Below, piece after piece: positions 42,977 through 54,299 of a DNA stretch of 64,000 bases. This DNA comes from Diplolepis rosae (taxonomy: Eukaryota > Arthropoda > Insecta > Hymenoptera > Diplolepididae), in NCBI GenBank assembly GCA_030998225.1, contig JAPYXD010000704.1, forward strand, positions 10,106,001 to 10,170,000, read 5' to 3'. Position 1 is the stretch's first letter. Each line of letters starts with the position of its first letter. Made by a program: the position numbers and the translations under genes. The notes under the pieces are model-generated. The model was given only the letters and a program-made list of their open reading frames with translations, had not been told where the DNA came from and did not search any database.

Positions 42977-43207
42977 CAGGGTGGGCCATCTAACATTTGG
43001 AATTTGAATCGCCTATATAAAAAAACTTATGGATATTTTTTCAAAAGTATGGTTTTATTAGAAAGATTGAACCTTTCCATTTAAGAATGAAACACAAAAT
43101 CATTCAAATGACTGCCACGGCTGGCCCCCTTCGATCAACCCAATTCAGTATCCATAAGCTTTTTTTTATAGCCGATTCAAATTCCAAATGTTAGATGGCC
43201 CACCCTG
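42977..43207. mobile_element. MITE, CAGGGTGGGCCATC termini
   Basis: CAGGGTGGGCCATCTAACAT and its complement end the element, with TA on both sides (42975-42976, 43208-43209). The inner left part is the 3' end of the mariner-like family seen at 20985-21647 (shared GACTGCCACGGCTGGCC), so this is a 231-bp derivative made of two 3' ends of that family. Confidence 0.88.
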
Positions 43208-43229
43208 TATGAAAATGGTCAATGACATA

Positions 43230-44212
43230 TTGGGTTGGTAACAAAGTCATTTCAATTTTTTTCATGATTTTTAAAGCAAGTTTATTAATACAAATATTAA
43301 ACATTAAATAATCAATTATGTGAACGGAATAAATGATAATCGGATAGTGCAAGGTCAGGACTATACGGCGGATGAGGCATCACTTCCCAGCTTAACTCCA
43401 ATAATTTTTTGCGAGTGACCAAAGATGTATGTGGTCTGGGGTTATCTTGATAGAAGATGACGCCTTTACTAGTTGCCTCTTCTGGCCGCTTTTCCTTCAT
43501 TTCTTTGTCCAATTTCATAAGCTGGCGACAGTAGACACTTGAATTAATAGTTTGGTTCCTTGGAAGCAGTTCAAAATAAACAATACCTTTGAAATCCCAC
43601 CAAACACTCAGCATAACCGTCTTTTGATGTCGATTGTGCTGGATCATCTCGCTTGCTCCATGATATTTTTCGCACAACGTTATCGTAAACAACCCGTTTT
43701 TCATCGCCCGTTATGATTCGCTTCAAAAATGGATCGGTTTCGTTACGTTTGAGCAATGAATCGCAAATGAGAATTCGTTTGGTGAGCTGAATTTCGTTCA
43801 ATTTGTGAGGAACTCAAATATCGAGCTTATTAACGTAACCTAGTTGTTTTAAATGTCTTTCAACGCAAGTATGTAATTTGTTAAGCTTCTCTGCATTCGC
43901 TCGTGTCGTACTTTACCGGTTATTTTCTATCATTGCTTTTATTTTGTCGTCGTCAACTTCAGTTGGGCGTCCAGAGCGTGGTGCATCTTTGAGATCAAAA
44001 TGTGACGAAAATGACCGTCTGGAATCTCCATTTCCAATCAATGCAAACAATAAATAAACAAAAAACTCAAAACTTTTTTTTTACTAAAAAATCTATGAAA
44101 TGTCAGCTCTCAAATACCATATACGGTCTGAAGTTTGCACTAGATAAGAACGACTTCGAACGACTAAAGTCATCTAGCGGAAAAAAGTGAAATGACTTTG
44201 TTGCCAGCCCAA
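43230..44212 (-). mobile_element. mariner (TTGGGTTGGTAACAAAGTCA ends), copy 1
   Basis: Termini TTGGGTTGGTAACAAAGTCA and the complement of TTGGGCTGGCAACAAAGTCA are flanked by TA at 43228-43229 and 44213-44214. The termini resemble those of cecropia/Hsmar1-type mariners. At 983 bp it is deleted relative to the 1.3-kb norm. Copy 2 is at 54053-55606. Confidence 0.92.
43312..44010 (-). pseudogene. mariner transposase, copy 1, N-terminus deleted and frameshifted
   Basis: After a short HFDLKDAPRSGRPTEVDDDK the minus strand reads HLKQLGYVNKL, VPHKLNEIQLTKRILICDSL, LKRIITGDEKRVVYDN (first catalytic Asp in GDEK) and SWSKRDDPAQSTSK. A frameshift near 43590-43640 then leads into VWWDFKGIVYFELLPRNQTI, GVIFYQDNPRPHTSLVTRKK (second Asp) and HPPYSPDLALSDYHLFRS (third Asp). 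So the catalytic D,D,D is all present, but the first HTH is missing and the frame is broken once. Confidence 0.9.
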
Positions 44213-44214
44213 TA

Positions 44215-45099
44215 GAAAAACAGGAGTGTAAAAATGAATTTTCTCAATGGTTTTCGAGAATGCTTAAGTGTATTGAAACTAGAGGAGGGTACTTTGAAAA
44301 AATGTGAGAGGTGTTGTCTTGATGTATCTATCCTATCAAAAGATACTAAAAAGTTTCACAGCATCCTACGTAGGAGTTATATCTTTGATTTATTAATAAA
44401 AATGTTATAGAGAATAAACAATTTTGGTACGCAAAACAACTATACGAGATACAAAAAAATGTTGGAGACAAAATTGTTTAACTCAAGAAGATATACAAAT
44501 TTACTTCAGACTATTTTTTTATCGGACACGTATTATACGTTTTAAGGCCATGGATCAATTGGATCACGTGACTAAATTATTCATTAATACCTTTATGTAA
44601 AATAAGTTTTTTAATTTACAAATTATTCTTCTGAAAATTTGTGAAACGTAACAAAAGACAATAAAGCACGTATGTTAACTTCTTTTTAGTAAAAATTCTG
44701 AAAAAAATTCGAAAACTCATCGACAATTACAGTTAACTGTAAATATTGTCGACGAAATTGTCGCTCAGACGAAGTTGACAGACGTTCTTCATCGTTTTCT
44801 GTTGTATATGTGTATGTCAATATTGCTGGATCCCTGGATCGAGGGCCCTCCCGAATCGACTCTTTCCCGGATTCGGGGCGGGAATGACCTACGGCTTGTA
44901 GTGCGACCAAGAAATAATCCTCCATTGGTGTTGTGGCCCAAAATCAGATATTCATTGAGTACTTCAATCAATATCGCGACCCCCTTAAGCCAGGTGTTAG
45001 AGTGACCGTGCCCACTGGCTCTTTGGCACCTAGGGGTAACGAAGGTGTCTTATAGCGGTCTCTTGGGGACACTGGACGACCTCCCCAAGTACCTAATCT
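44215..45099. other. mostly AT-rich, GC-richer after 44800
   Basis: Up to about 44800 nothing is recognised. From 44800 the base composition matches the LINE that follows (CCCTGGATCGAGGGCCCTCC and similar), so this may be decayed 5' LINE sequence. Confidence 0.35.
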
Positions 45100-46242
45100 A
45101 ATGCTGAAAGCTTCGGCGTGGATTCCAGGTAAACTAGAGGAACCGTCTGTGCTCATTCGATGGCTAAAGAGTTTCAAACCCACTCTTCAAACTTCATCCT
45201 GGCGAATCCTCAAAAATGAGCAAAGGCGCATTTGCAGTCATGCAGAGGACTATGACGGTGAGGCATACAGGTATCTCACTAATTTAAGAGCCTTGGCTAG
45301 TTAGAGGTACCATAAGGATATTAGGGGCTGGTTTTTGTTGCAGCGACCCCAAGGTAACGAGACCAAGGGCCTGTATAATAAGGGGGTGATCAGGGCGGTT
45401 ATGATTATGCATAGCGTGCATATTGTGATCGTAAAATATATATGCAACATGTTGGAAAATAAAAATTCAACGGCATCCAAAGACAATACCACTTTATGTG
45501 GAACTGTTGACTCAGAATGCCCGCGGGGATTTGTTTTATTGCCCCTTCTCTGGTGCCTCGTAGTTGATCAATTGCTCCATCAACTCACGAGCCAGGGGCA
45601 CGATACTCTAGGGTACGCGAATAATATACTGGTCATAGCGCGAGGTTAGCATCTAGTTCTGCTCTTCGGGGTATTGGAGCAATCTCTGGGCATAGTGGAC
45701 ACCTGGTACAAGAAGGCCGGATTCATGGACAATCCGAGTAAGACGGACGTGGTTGTATTGACCAGGCGGTGCAAGTGGGGGACCACGAGGACATTAAAGC
45801 TAGATGGTCAACAACGGAATATCACAGATCGAGCTAAATTCCTAGGAGTCCTCTTAGATTAGAAGCTGTCGTGGAACGAGCACCTGGAAAGCAAATGCAA
45901 AAAGCTCATTGCGACTCATTGCTGTATAAAAAAGCCATAGGGTAAAACTGGGGCTTGAAACCGGATACACTAATGTGGATTTACTCAGCTAACCTATGTG
46001 GTGATAGTCTGGTGGAGCAGGGTCAAATTATGGATTCCAGTCAACATTCCGAGTAGGCAAACCCGTAGCATGACCAGGGATAGAACGCCTCGTCACTATC
46101 TTTTTAAAATGAAGTACCGAGTGAGCCTGTTCACGAGAGAGGAATGGGCCAATGGCGAGGTATGCCTCCCTAGAGATGGGAACAACTGGTTTAAAGACAG
46201 TACTACAAACTGAGGTAATGACTCTACTCCAGTGTGTCTATA
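45100..46242 (+). pseudogene. R1/I-type non-LTR retrotransposon, reverse transcriptase part
   Basis: The plus strand encodes, with several frame changes, SFKPTLQTSSWRILKNE (resembling the tail of an insect LINE ORF1), then NSTASKDNTTLCGTVDSECP and RGFVLLPLLWCLVVDQLLHQ, RT motif B-like, and GHDTLGYANNILVIARG, RT motif C. Catalytic YADD reads YANN: both Asp are lost. WYKKAGFMDNPSKTDVVVL, RAKFLGVLLD and LSWNEHLESKCKKLIATHC are the following thumb-side motifs. No endonuclease domain is recognisable. The RNase H part continues after the foldback insertion, at 46657. Confidence 0.85.
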
Positions 46243-46656
46243 AGCGTAAACCTAACGTAAAGTAGCAATGTAACTCATGAAAGCGACAAAATAAATATTC
46301 AACTTGTTTGTATCCTTATTCTACGTTAAAATTAACGTTGAAAGGTAATGAAGATATGCGATAATTTTATTTTTTAGCAATAGAAACTGAAAAAAAAGAC
46401 CTGTCACTGAAGGCAGTGCAGTGGTTAATAAATTTCCATGTCTCCGCCGTCAGGATTGACTATTGGTTGGAGTGAGACGAAAGTATAGTTGTGTCTCACT
46501 CCATCCAATGGATTTTAATTTTAACGTAGAATAAGGTTACAAATAAGTTAAATATTTATTTTGTCGCTTTCATGAGTTATATTGCTTCTTTACGCTAGAT
46601 TTACACTAGGTTTACAATGCATTAGCGTAAACCTAACGTTCAACCGGTTCGCTAAG
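46243..46656. mobile_element. foldback element, GCGTAAAGCTAT family, copy 2
   Basis: Arms around GTAACTCATGAAAGCGACAA (46271 region) and the complement near 46555-46580. The centre has the perfect hairpin GAGTGAGAC…GTCTCACTC and GACTATTGGTTGG as in copy 1. It ends GCGTAAACCTAACGTTCAAC then CGGTTCGCTAAGG without a left partner, as in copy 1. It splits a LINE between RT and RNase H. Confidence 0.87.
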
Positions 46657-46935
46657 GAAGACACAAGAGTTTGACATGAGAAGAAATATTCGCATTGGCT
46701 GAGACAACAGGGCTGCTATATCGGCCCTGAATTAAAGAACGACTACGTAGCTATTAGCATAAGAGTGCTTCGAGGCACTGAACATCCTAGCGACTCAAAA
46801 CCCTGTGACCTCACATTGGATCCCTGGTCACAATGGCACCAAAGGTAGTGAGATCTCGGACAGGCTAGAAAAACTAGCACTAAGAGAACACTTTACTGGT
46901 CCTGAACCAGTCGTAGTTATTTCCAACAGGTTTCA
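46657..46935 (+). pseudogene. LINE RNase H fragment (continuation of 45100)
   Basis: The plus strand reads RQQGCYIGPELKNDYVAISI, then in another frame PGHNGTKGSEISDRLEKLAL and REHFTGPEPVVVIS. W.PGH.G..GNE..D.LAK.A is the C-terminal RNase H motif of R1- and I-type LINEs. Here Asn of GNE is Ser and Ala of LAK is Glu. It joins to the RT part across the foldback. Confidence 0.82.
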
Positions 46936-48565
46936 TAGTTGGGAAAGTATTTCAAATCAAATTTAAGTAGAAAAAAAATTACATTCATTTTAACATTCGA
47001 AATTTCAGGAAAATTTGTTATGAATAAAAAAATACTATCTCCTAGTGAAGTATTTAATTGATCATTGAAAAAATAATTTATTTAAATTAATTTAATGACG
47101 ATACTAAAAATAAAACATGCATAAAAAATGTTTAGTGAAAACAACATCTCATTGTATTTAAAATAATTTAGCACATATTAAAAATTATTTTTTTGAGAGA
47201 TCTTGGCTCCAAGTCATGATTATGAAGAAAATTCACGTTAGACATGAAAACATTTCACGCAGATTCTTATTTCACATAAAACGCTACCTTTCAGCAAGAA
47301 AAGGCATGCAATTCCCACAGAATGTTCAAATAAGACATTAACAGAACCAGGCGAAGCGGAAAAATCTTGGTAGTTTCTGTAGGAACATTAAAGCGACTAA
47401 AATGCCTCGGTGAATAATAATTCTGGATTTTAACTTTCCAACCAGTAGCTGCATAAACGCTCAGTTGTGTAAACTATCTGGGTAAAATTATTTGCACGAA
47501 TATTTAGGAAATTTGAACGGAGAAATTGCTCAAACAGTTCTTTTACAATTTGAACGTCAAGTCAAACATTCATATTTTGGAATTATCTCAGAAATAGATT
47601 GCTATATATATGAGATTTGATAAAAGATAAAGCATAAAAACATTTAGATAAACTGAACTTTTGTGGCTTATAATACATTTTCAATCTTCTTGATAGTGTC
47701 AAAAGTTCAATTAGGAAGCTGTCTATTTTGAGATTGAAATAGACCAATTAAAATTTGCATTAGATAGATATAATTACATTTGCTGGTAAGGCCACTCATG
47801 CTTCCAACAAAATAAACCATAGCGAGATAAATTCAACGTGTCTTTAAGTAGCATTAATGCAAGTTTAATGCCCATTTCGTAAGCAACAGAAAGATCAATA
47901 ACCCTGTCCCCGTGTAAAATGTAAAGTAAACTCTACGTAAGCAAACTATGATAATGCAGATTTTAATTATAAAAAATGTGTCCAATTTCGCACGCTAAAA
48001 ATTGCAATATGTTATATTTTGCAAATAAACAAATTCCACTTAAGTTGTTGTTTAATAAATTATTTTATCTTAAGGAGGAAGAAGACATAAACAGAACCTC
48101 AAAGCAAAGAACGGTTTTCATAATCAATACGAATACATCAGAAATTAACTTTCATCATTTTTGAAAAAGGCAGCAATACTTTTCTTAGAAGAATGTAGCT
48201 CTGGTTAAAATTGCTGGCCCCATGATAGCTATTTGACATTTGATGTTTTTTCTTTAATCTCTTGAAAGGATCGTAATTTTCTTCAACACTGATAAAACAG
48301 AAAATGGATTCTAAAGAATGATTTAATGAATATAAAATGAGTTGTTGTTTATAGAGATTAAATTAAAATTATGATTGTTTCGAAAGATTAATAGGAAAAC
48401 ACTAAATGTTCGGTTTTAAAATTCTTCCCCTCTACAACAGACGTTTAATTTCCTGGCTTTATTGCGAAACACATTTATGATAATTACGTACAAGAAGTGC
48501 TTATAGAGAATACTGTTTATCGAGTAAACAAGCACCACCTGTTGATATACGATTAAATACTCAAA
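46936..48565. other. AT-rich sequence, nothing recognised
   Basis: No gene, terminal repeat or tandem repeat was recognised. Confidence 0.4.
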
Positions 48566-48607
48566 TATTATTATATATTATTATATATTATTATATATTA
48601 TTAATAT
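48566..48607. repeat. ATTATTATAT microsatellite
   Basis: ATTATTATAT is repeated four times directly left of the MITE at 48609. Confidence 0.9.
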
Positions 48608-48608
48608 A

Positions 48609-49193
48609 CAGGGTGGGCCATTTTAATCGCTACACCTAATTTTCTCGGAATCTATACCAGATACAGAAAAATGTTTCGGACAAAAGTTGAAGGGGGAAGA
48701 GGGAGTCACCTAATGGTATCAACGACCTTGATTTTTGGCGCCAGATTTGGAAAGAGCGCAAAATTTTACGTATAAGATGTTCTATTGATCAAGGTCGTTT
48801 TAAAGTGATATGAAGGTCAAATAGGCGAAAATGAGTTAAATTCTAGTGATTCAAAATGTGAATATTCTATCGTGTATTATTGAGGTCGAATAAATTTCCA
48901 AAGGTCGGTCAACTGGCCAAGCATGAACGACCTTGGCTTTTTGAAAGTTACCAATAGAACATCTTATACGTAAAACTTTCCGCTCTTTCCAAATCCGGCG
49001 TCAAAAATAGAGGTTCCTATTAGAAAACATCACTTTCACCTTGAAATTAACTTGAAAACCAAGTTCAAGGTCAAGGTCGTTGATACCATTAGGTGACCCC
49101 CTCTACACCCTTCAACTTTTGTCCGAAAAATTGTTCTGTATCTGGTATAGATTCCGAGAAAATTAGGTGGGGCAATTAAAATGGCCCACCCTG
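48609..49193. mobile_element. long-armed MITE, CAGGGTGGGCCATTTTAAT termini
   Basis: CAGGGTGGGCCATTTTAATC and its complement end a 585-bp element flanked by TA (48607-48608, 49194-49195). Arms of more than 120 bp pair, through CAACTTTTGTCCGAAAAATT. A further inverted pair (ACGTATAAGATGTTCTATTG with the complement near 48955-48980) lies inside. The terminus belongs to the same group as 42977-43207 but the body differs. The words TCAAGGTC(A/G) recur. Confidence 0.9.
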
Positions 49194-49295
49194 TATATAT
49201 ACTATTAATATTATTATTTTTACTGGCACCGTGGGTACACGTGGCCCAGAAAGTCCAGGCACTTATTTTTTAATGAAAAAGGTCTTCAATAGTAT

Positions 49296-49862
49296 ATTAC
49301 GTGCCTAGGCGCACAATGACGGTTATTATGTGACGAGCGACAATGCTCGCAGGAGATCGAAGGGGAGGCCTAGTCGAAGCGTAGCCGAGATGTAGCTGGG
49401 GAAAAGCCAAGATGTAGCTGAGACAAAGCCGAGGCGCGATCAGTCCTGCGAGCATTGTCGCGAGTCTCGTAATTTCCCGAATCGTGTGCATTGGCACGTA
49501 TTCTATTTTATGTGACTTCGGTGCGTATACGAGTTTTTATGCGTACACTCGAATCTAATCTAGTATTGTAGTTGTTTGCGGCGCTAGTCATTACACTTCA
49601 TATTTCGCGACTAGTCCCGGTCATTTTTATTTTATCGATCTTGTGTAGTAGTAGCGTGTTGTAATAGAGCATGCGCAGTTCAAATTTACAAGGCTTTGTC
49701 AGTAGGGTGATAACGCTGTGCGAAGAAGAAGAAGAATAAGAAGAAGATTGTGCTCCGCTATATGGTTATAGGCGCATGCGCAATTCAATTTTTACATTTC
49801 ATTCCTCTGTAGGGCTACTCTCAACTGTGGCGAAAAACCGATTTTACGCGCCAGAGGCACAT
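49296..49862. mobile_element. VNTR-bearing foldback element, copy 2
   Basis: Ends ATTACGTGCCTAGGCGC and GCGCCAGAGGCACAT. The exact 18-bp mirror GCGACAATGCTCGCAGGA / TCCTGCGAGCATTGTCGC encloses variable repeats of GGCGTAG, AAGCCGAGA and related words. The 8-bp AATAGTAT lies on both sides (49288-49295, 49863-49870). Confidence 0.88.
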
Positions 49863-49870
49863 AATAGTAT

Positions 49871-50169
49871 ATTACGTGCCTAGGCGCACAATGAGGGTTA
49901 TTGCGCGACGAGCGACAATGCTCGCAGGAGATCGAAGCCAAGGCGTAGTTAAGGCGTAGGTGAGGCGTAGCCGACGTGTAGCCGATGCGTAGTAGAGACG
50001 AAGCCGAGACAAAGTCGAGACAAAGCCGAGGCGCGATCAGTCCTGCGAGCATCGTCGCGAGTCCTCGTAATCTCCCGAATTGTCTGCATTGTTACGTATT
50101 CTATTTTATTTGACTTCGGTGCGTATACGAGTTTTTATGTGTACACTCGAATCTAATCTAGTATTGTAG
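49871..50169. mobile_element. VNTR-bearing foldback element, copy 3, right-truncated
   Basis: It starts directly after the AATAGTAT that ends copy 2 and is 8 bp from it. The enclosed repeat block is the longest of the three copies, with at least ten GGCGTAG / GAAGCCGAG-like units. Homology stops near AATCTAGTATTGTAG at 50169, so the right half is missing. Confidence 0.85.
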
Positions 50170-51399
50170 AACCTACGAAAGGTTAAGAACGATTGTAAGC
50201 AAGTATCTATTCGAATAATTATACAAGTATAATATTTCATTTATACAAACACAATTCATTCAGACCAATCAAAGAATTTTTTTAATATACCCAGGAATCA
50301 AAGTGTCTGCGTACTGCGCACGCATGTTTCCAGAATGCGCGATTTCAAAAAATATATATATTTATTTTAATATTAATTTTATCAGAGAAAATGATGGGAA
50401 AATAAATAATTTGAACAATTTTTTTATTTCGCAAAATTTTGAAGAGCAATAACAATCGTTAGACACACATTGAATGAACATCAATTGAACTATAGCATTA
50501 TATCAATGACCAACATCTTTTGAATGAAATGAAACTTTCGAAATTAATTTATATTTTACATAAAAAATTTAATTATGCATGTAATATTTTTTAATATTAC
50601 CAAATATTATCAAATATTATCAAATCATATTTTAACACGACTGCTTTATTTCATGGAACTTTCTACACGATCATCATCAATTATAACCTAATTGTAGAGT
50701 CCATTTCTCGACTTAAATTTTTACATATTCCAAAATTAATTATCATGAAAAAAGTCAGTCAGAATTAAAATGAGTATTAAAAAGTTTCAATCCTTATGAA
50801 TTCTATTTTTTTCAAATCAATGAAGTATAGCAACCGAGAATGGACAGTACTCAATCCCTCTGAATACCGTTTCAGGAATCTCAAAACTTTAAAAAAAAAT
50901 TTTTTTTTAATTTAAAACTTTTTAAGTAGTCTGTGGTCCTCTACTTTTAGCGCAACCTCAGAATTATATATTTTTGAATTTACAAAATTTTATTAGTGGA
51001 TAAGTAAAATTAATCACTTAAATCGAATTTTCCAAAAAATTGATCATTTTTTGATTTTAGGAAAATTCTTATGAATAAATAAAACAGATTCGTAGGTGAT
51101 TGATATATTCAAGAATTTTTTGTATGAAATCCGAAATTTTGCTCCGTGAAAGTACTGTTAAATAAGTTACGTGATCAACGATTATTAAATTGAATATATC
51201 TCAACTTTCTGTGCATCTCATTTGATCAGCTTGCGTGCCTACATGAGTGATCGCGTACTGCAACGAATATGCGTCGCACTGATATGCCCCTCACGCCTTT
51301 AGACGAGTGCGCGCGAGATTGCTCCATTTTCGTTGGCACACGTGACCCGCATGGCGTACGGGTGTCGTGCCGCGCACGACTATTATCTGGGTATGTTCG
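50170..51399. other. AT-rich sequence, nothing recognised
   Basis: A GC-richer patch at about 51230-51390 carries no recognised motif. Confidence 0.4.
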
Positions 51400-51600
51400 A
51401 TCGAATGTTTGGTTGATTCAGTCAAAGAATTTGTCTCATGCAACCAAAGATAGTTTCTTTGGATACGATTTGGTTGAATCAAACAACTGCTCCAGTCAAT
51501 TGAACCAAATTTTGGTTAGTTTAACCAAACTTTGTTTGACAACCATAGATTTTGGGTCATTTTACAAAATGGTTTGATTAGATCAAGTACATTTTTTTCT
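51400..51600. repeat. cluster of TTTGGTT / AACCAAA words
   Basis: TTTGGTTGATTCA, CAACCAAA, TTTGGTTGAATCA, TTGAACCAAATTTTGGTTAG and AACCAAAC occur within 200 bp in both orientations. Similar but sparser words occur at about 40110-40205 (GGGTTGATTGAACATTT, TTCAACCAAAATTTT). Confidence 0.6.
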
Positions 51601-53784
51601 AGTTGTAATAATTATATTTTTCATCCATCTAAGACCAAAATTACTCTGATCCAAAATACAAAATTCTGAAATAAATCATCGATCTAATAGAATAAGGGTT
51701 TATAATCTATTACACAAATAACAAGAATATTATAAGACTTATTACATTTTCTATAAAGTTATTCACGCATATGAAATTCTTTTTGACTAAAATTTGTAAT
51801 TGATCTTTCTTTCTTTATATGAATGTCAAATAAAATAGTGAGGGTTATGTTGAACAAAAGAAATTTAATTTTACTCTTCGAGCGTTGCTGAATGTGAAAA
51901 AATTTTCGCGATGACAATCTTTTGTCTTTACTTGGTGGCAGATACCACAATAAAAGTGGGAATACGCGCAAAGTATATGGTCGTTTTCACGAAAAATATA
52001 ATTTTCGGTTATTCCACGTTTTAATGATAGTTTATAGTGTGCATAATTTGTTAGTTTAAAGACATAACAATTTATTTTTAAACCTTCTAAAATACGACAA
52101 ATCATAACAGAATTTTTTCAGCAAAAATATAATAATTTTATTAATGACATAAATTATAAATATTATGCCTGCTTTATGTTTCTCGACAGTTTTGAAAATC
52201 TTATAAATATATATAAAGTTTGTACATAGCCACATTTATCCCTAGTGGTACAATATTTTGAGAAGATCGATAAGGGAACCTCAAACTACTTAAATTGTTT
52301 AGTTTAACCACTTTCAAACTTTGCAAATTATGAATTTATTGGAAAAATGTCTCGACCGTAACACTACTTTTATTCTCCATTCCTTGAAGCTCGCCTTTTT
52401 AAATTTAGTGGGATTAGGAAAATTGTTGGGTTGTTAGATTTTTAATTAAAAGAAGTTAAAATTACATTTCGAGAAAAAAACTATTGATGTCATTACACAG
52501 AAAAAAGTTACTTTCTTCCCACAGCTTTATTTTTACTTTCTTTTACATTCAAGAAAATAATATATGAAATGAAAAAGTTTTATTTTAATGCAAGGAATAT
52601 ATTTTGCTAAGAGTTCTTGGAGAAAAATTATCATGTTTTATATTTTTTTTCATGAACAGTAGTTATTCGGTGGTGCATAGAACATTTAAAATTTCTTCAA
52701 ATAATTAGAAAAAAATTTCAACTATACACGGGGTTCCATATTGTAGTTCTATATGTTCTGCAAACATTACAAGACGCCGAATAAAATAATACCTCAGTCC
52801 TCGTGTTTGAAATGAAAAAGGACCGTTAATTACCATTTCGCATGTACGTAATATTCTCAAGAACCTACATAGAATTATGTCTACATTTTTGCCATAAAAA
52901 TCATAAAAGAAAGAATTTTAATCATGCAAGAATCATTCTAATTATTCATCCAAAATTTGATATTATAATATAACTTGGAAAGCTTGAAATAAAATAAGCA
53001 AACAAAACGCTCGTTTAATGAAAATAATTTTTCCTTGTTTTACTTATATGCGCAACATTTTTTCAGCCATTTATTCCGACTTGGCGATGCGTAGAAATGC
53101 ATATATATGTATACATACACATATAACATATCCCTGTCTAGTTTGAATTTTTCCCAACAGCTCATCCCAGTCTCGTCCTCTTCAGACTTGGTGCATGTTT
53201 TACATTTTCATCACATCGAAAATAAAAGATCTTTCCAAGCTAAAGGAACTGAAAGAATAAACTTTATAATTTTTGAAAGAACATTTTACAATCTTCTTAC
53301 AAAAATTTTGTCTTTTAGATTTATATAGAGCTTAAGTAAAGAGGGATTTCATCGACAGTAACAGAAATTTAAAAAAACGACAAACTTTGAATAATCAAAC
53401 TTTAAAAACATTCCAATTTTAATGTGAAAACATCTTTTGAAACATAAATAACTCTCAAGATTACAAGCAATGAACTTCTAAAGTGGAAATATTTGTAATT
53501 TTTTCCTCTAAAACTTTATTAAAGTCTGAATTCTTTAGCTTACAAGGCATTTTTTATGTAAAAAGTATTTTTTTAAATTCATGTCTCATAGTAAAGTTTA
53601 ATTTTAGAAGGAAGCAAAATCCATTTACTACTGTTAAGAAATTTGCATAAATTTGAGGAATACCTAGTGGAATTTTTTTTCCTATGCACTTAGCTAAAAT
53701 TGTATGATGTTGTATCGTATCCAGTACTCTATATTATACTTGGATTATATATATCTAATTGACCAAATGAAAATGTGTTTCTAC
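51601..53784. other. AT-rich sequence, nothing recognised
   Basis: No gene or element identified. Confidence 0.4.
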
Positions 53785-53975
53785 ATGCAAAAAAGAACTT
53801 ACTAAATTTCAACAGATATTATATTTAATTTTAGCAAGGTTGCTTGCTGATTGGTGGTTTTGGGCCAATCTTACTGTACTATGCTTACTTAATCCCAAAA
53901 AGTTATATTTTATATTTTAGCAAGTGGCTTACTAAATTGAACTAAGTGGTTTACTAAAATTTAGCAAGTTACTGT
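53785..53975. repeat. cluster of TTAGCAAGT / CTTACTAAA words
   Basis: ACTTACTAAATTT, TTTTAGCAAGGTTGC, TTTTAGCAAGTGGC, CTTACTAAATTGAAC, GTTTACTAAAATTTAGCAAG occur in a short block. Of the same type as the word clusters at 6779 and 51400. Confidence 0.55.
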
Positions 53976-54299
53976 AACGAACAAAATAAAAGAAAATTTA
54001 TTCGTTGGATGCATTTTTCGCAGTCATACGAGATATCTTCAGCTTGCATATATTGGGTTGGCAACAAAGTCATTTCGTTTTTCTTTCATGATTTTCAAAG
54101 CAAGTTTATTAATTACAAGTAACAAACATTAATCAATTATGTATTGACAATTTTGTTCAATGACCTTTTGCCATCTTTAAGTCAGCTTTATAATTCCGCT
54201 TTCGTAGAAAGTTTGATTCTTAGAGGCAAAAAACTGAATCAGCTCATTTTTGACGGCCTCATTTGAATCGAATGTTTTTCCATTCAAATGGTTTTGAAG

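Noticed and set aside
49297..50052. Minus-strand frames with MLAGLIAPRLCL in both VNTR copies
   Set aside because: They are antisense readings of the repeated element and of its minisatellite, not conserved proteins.
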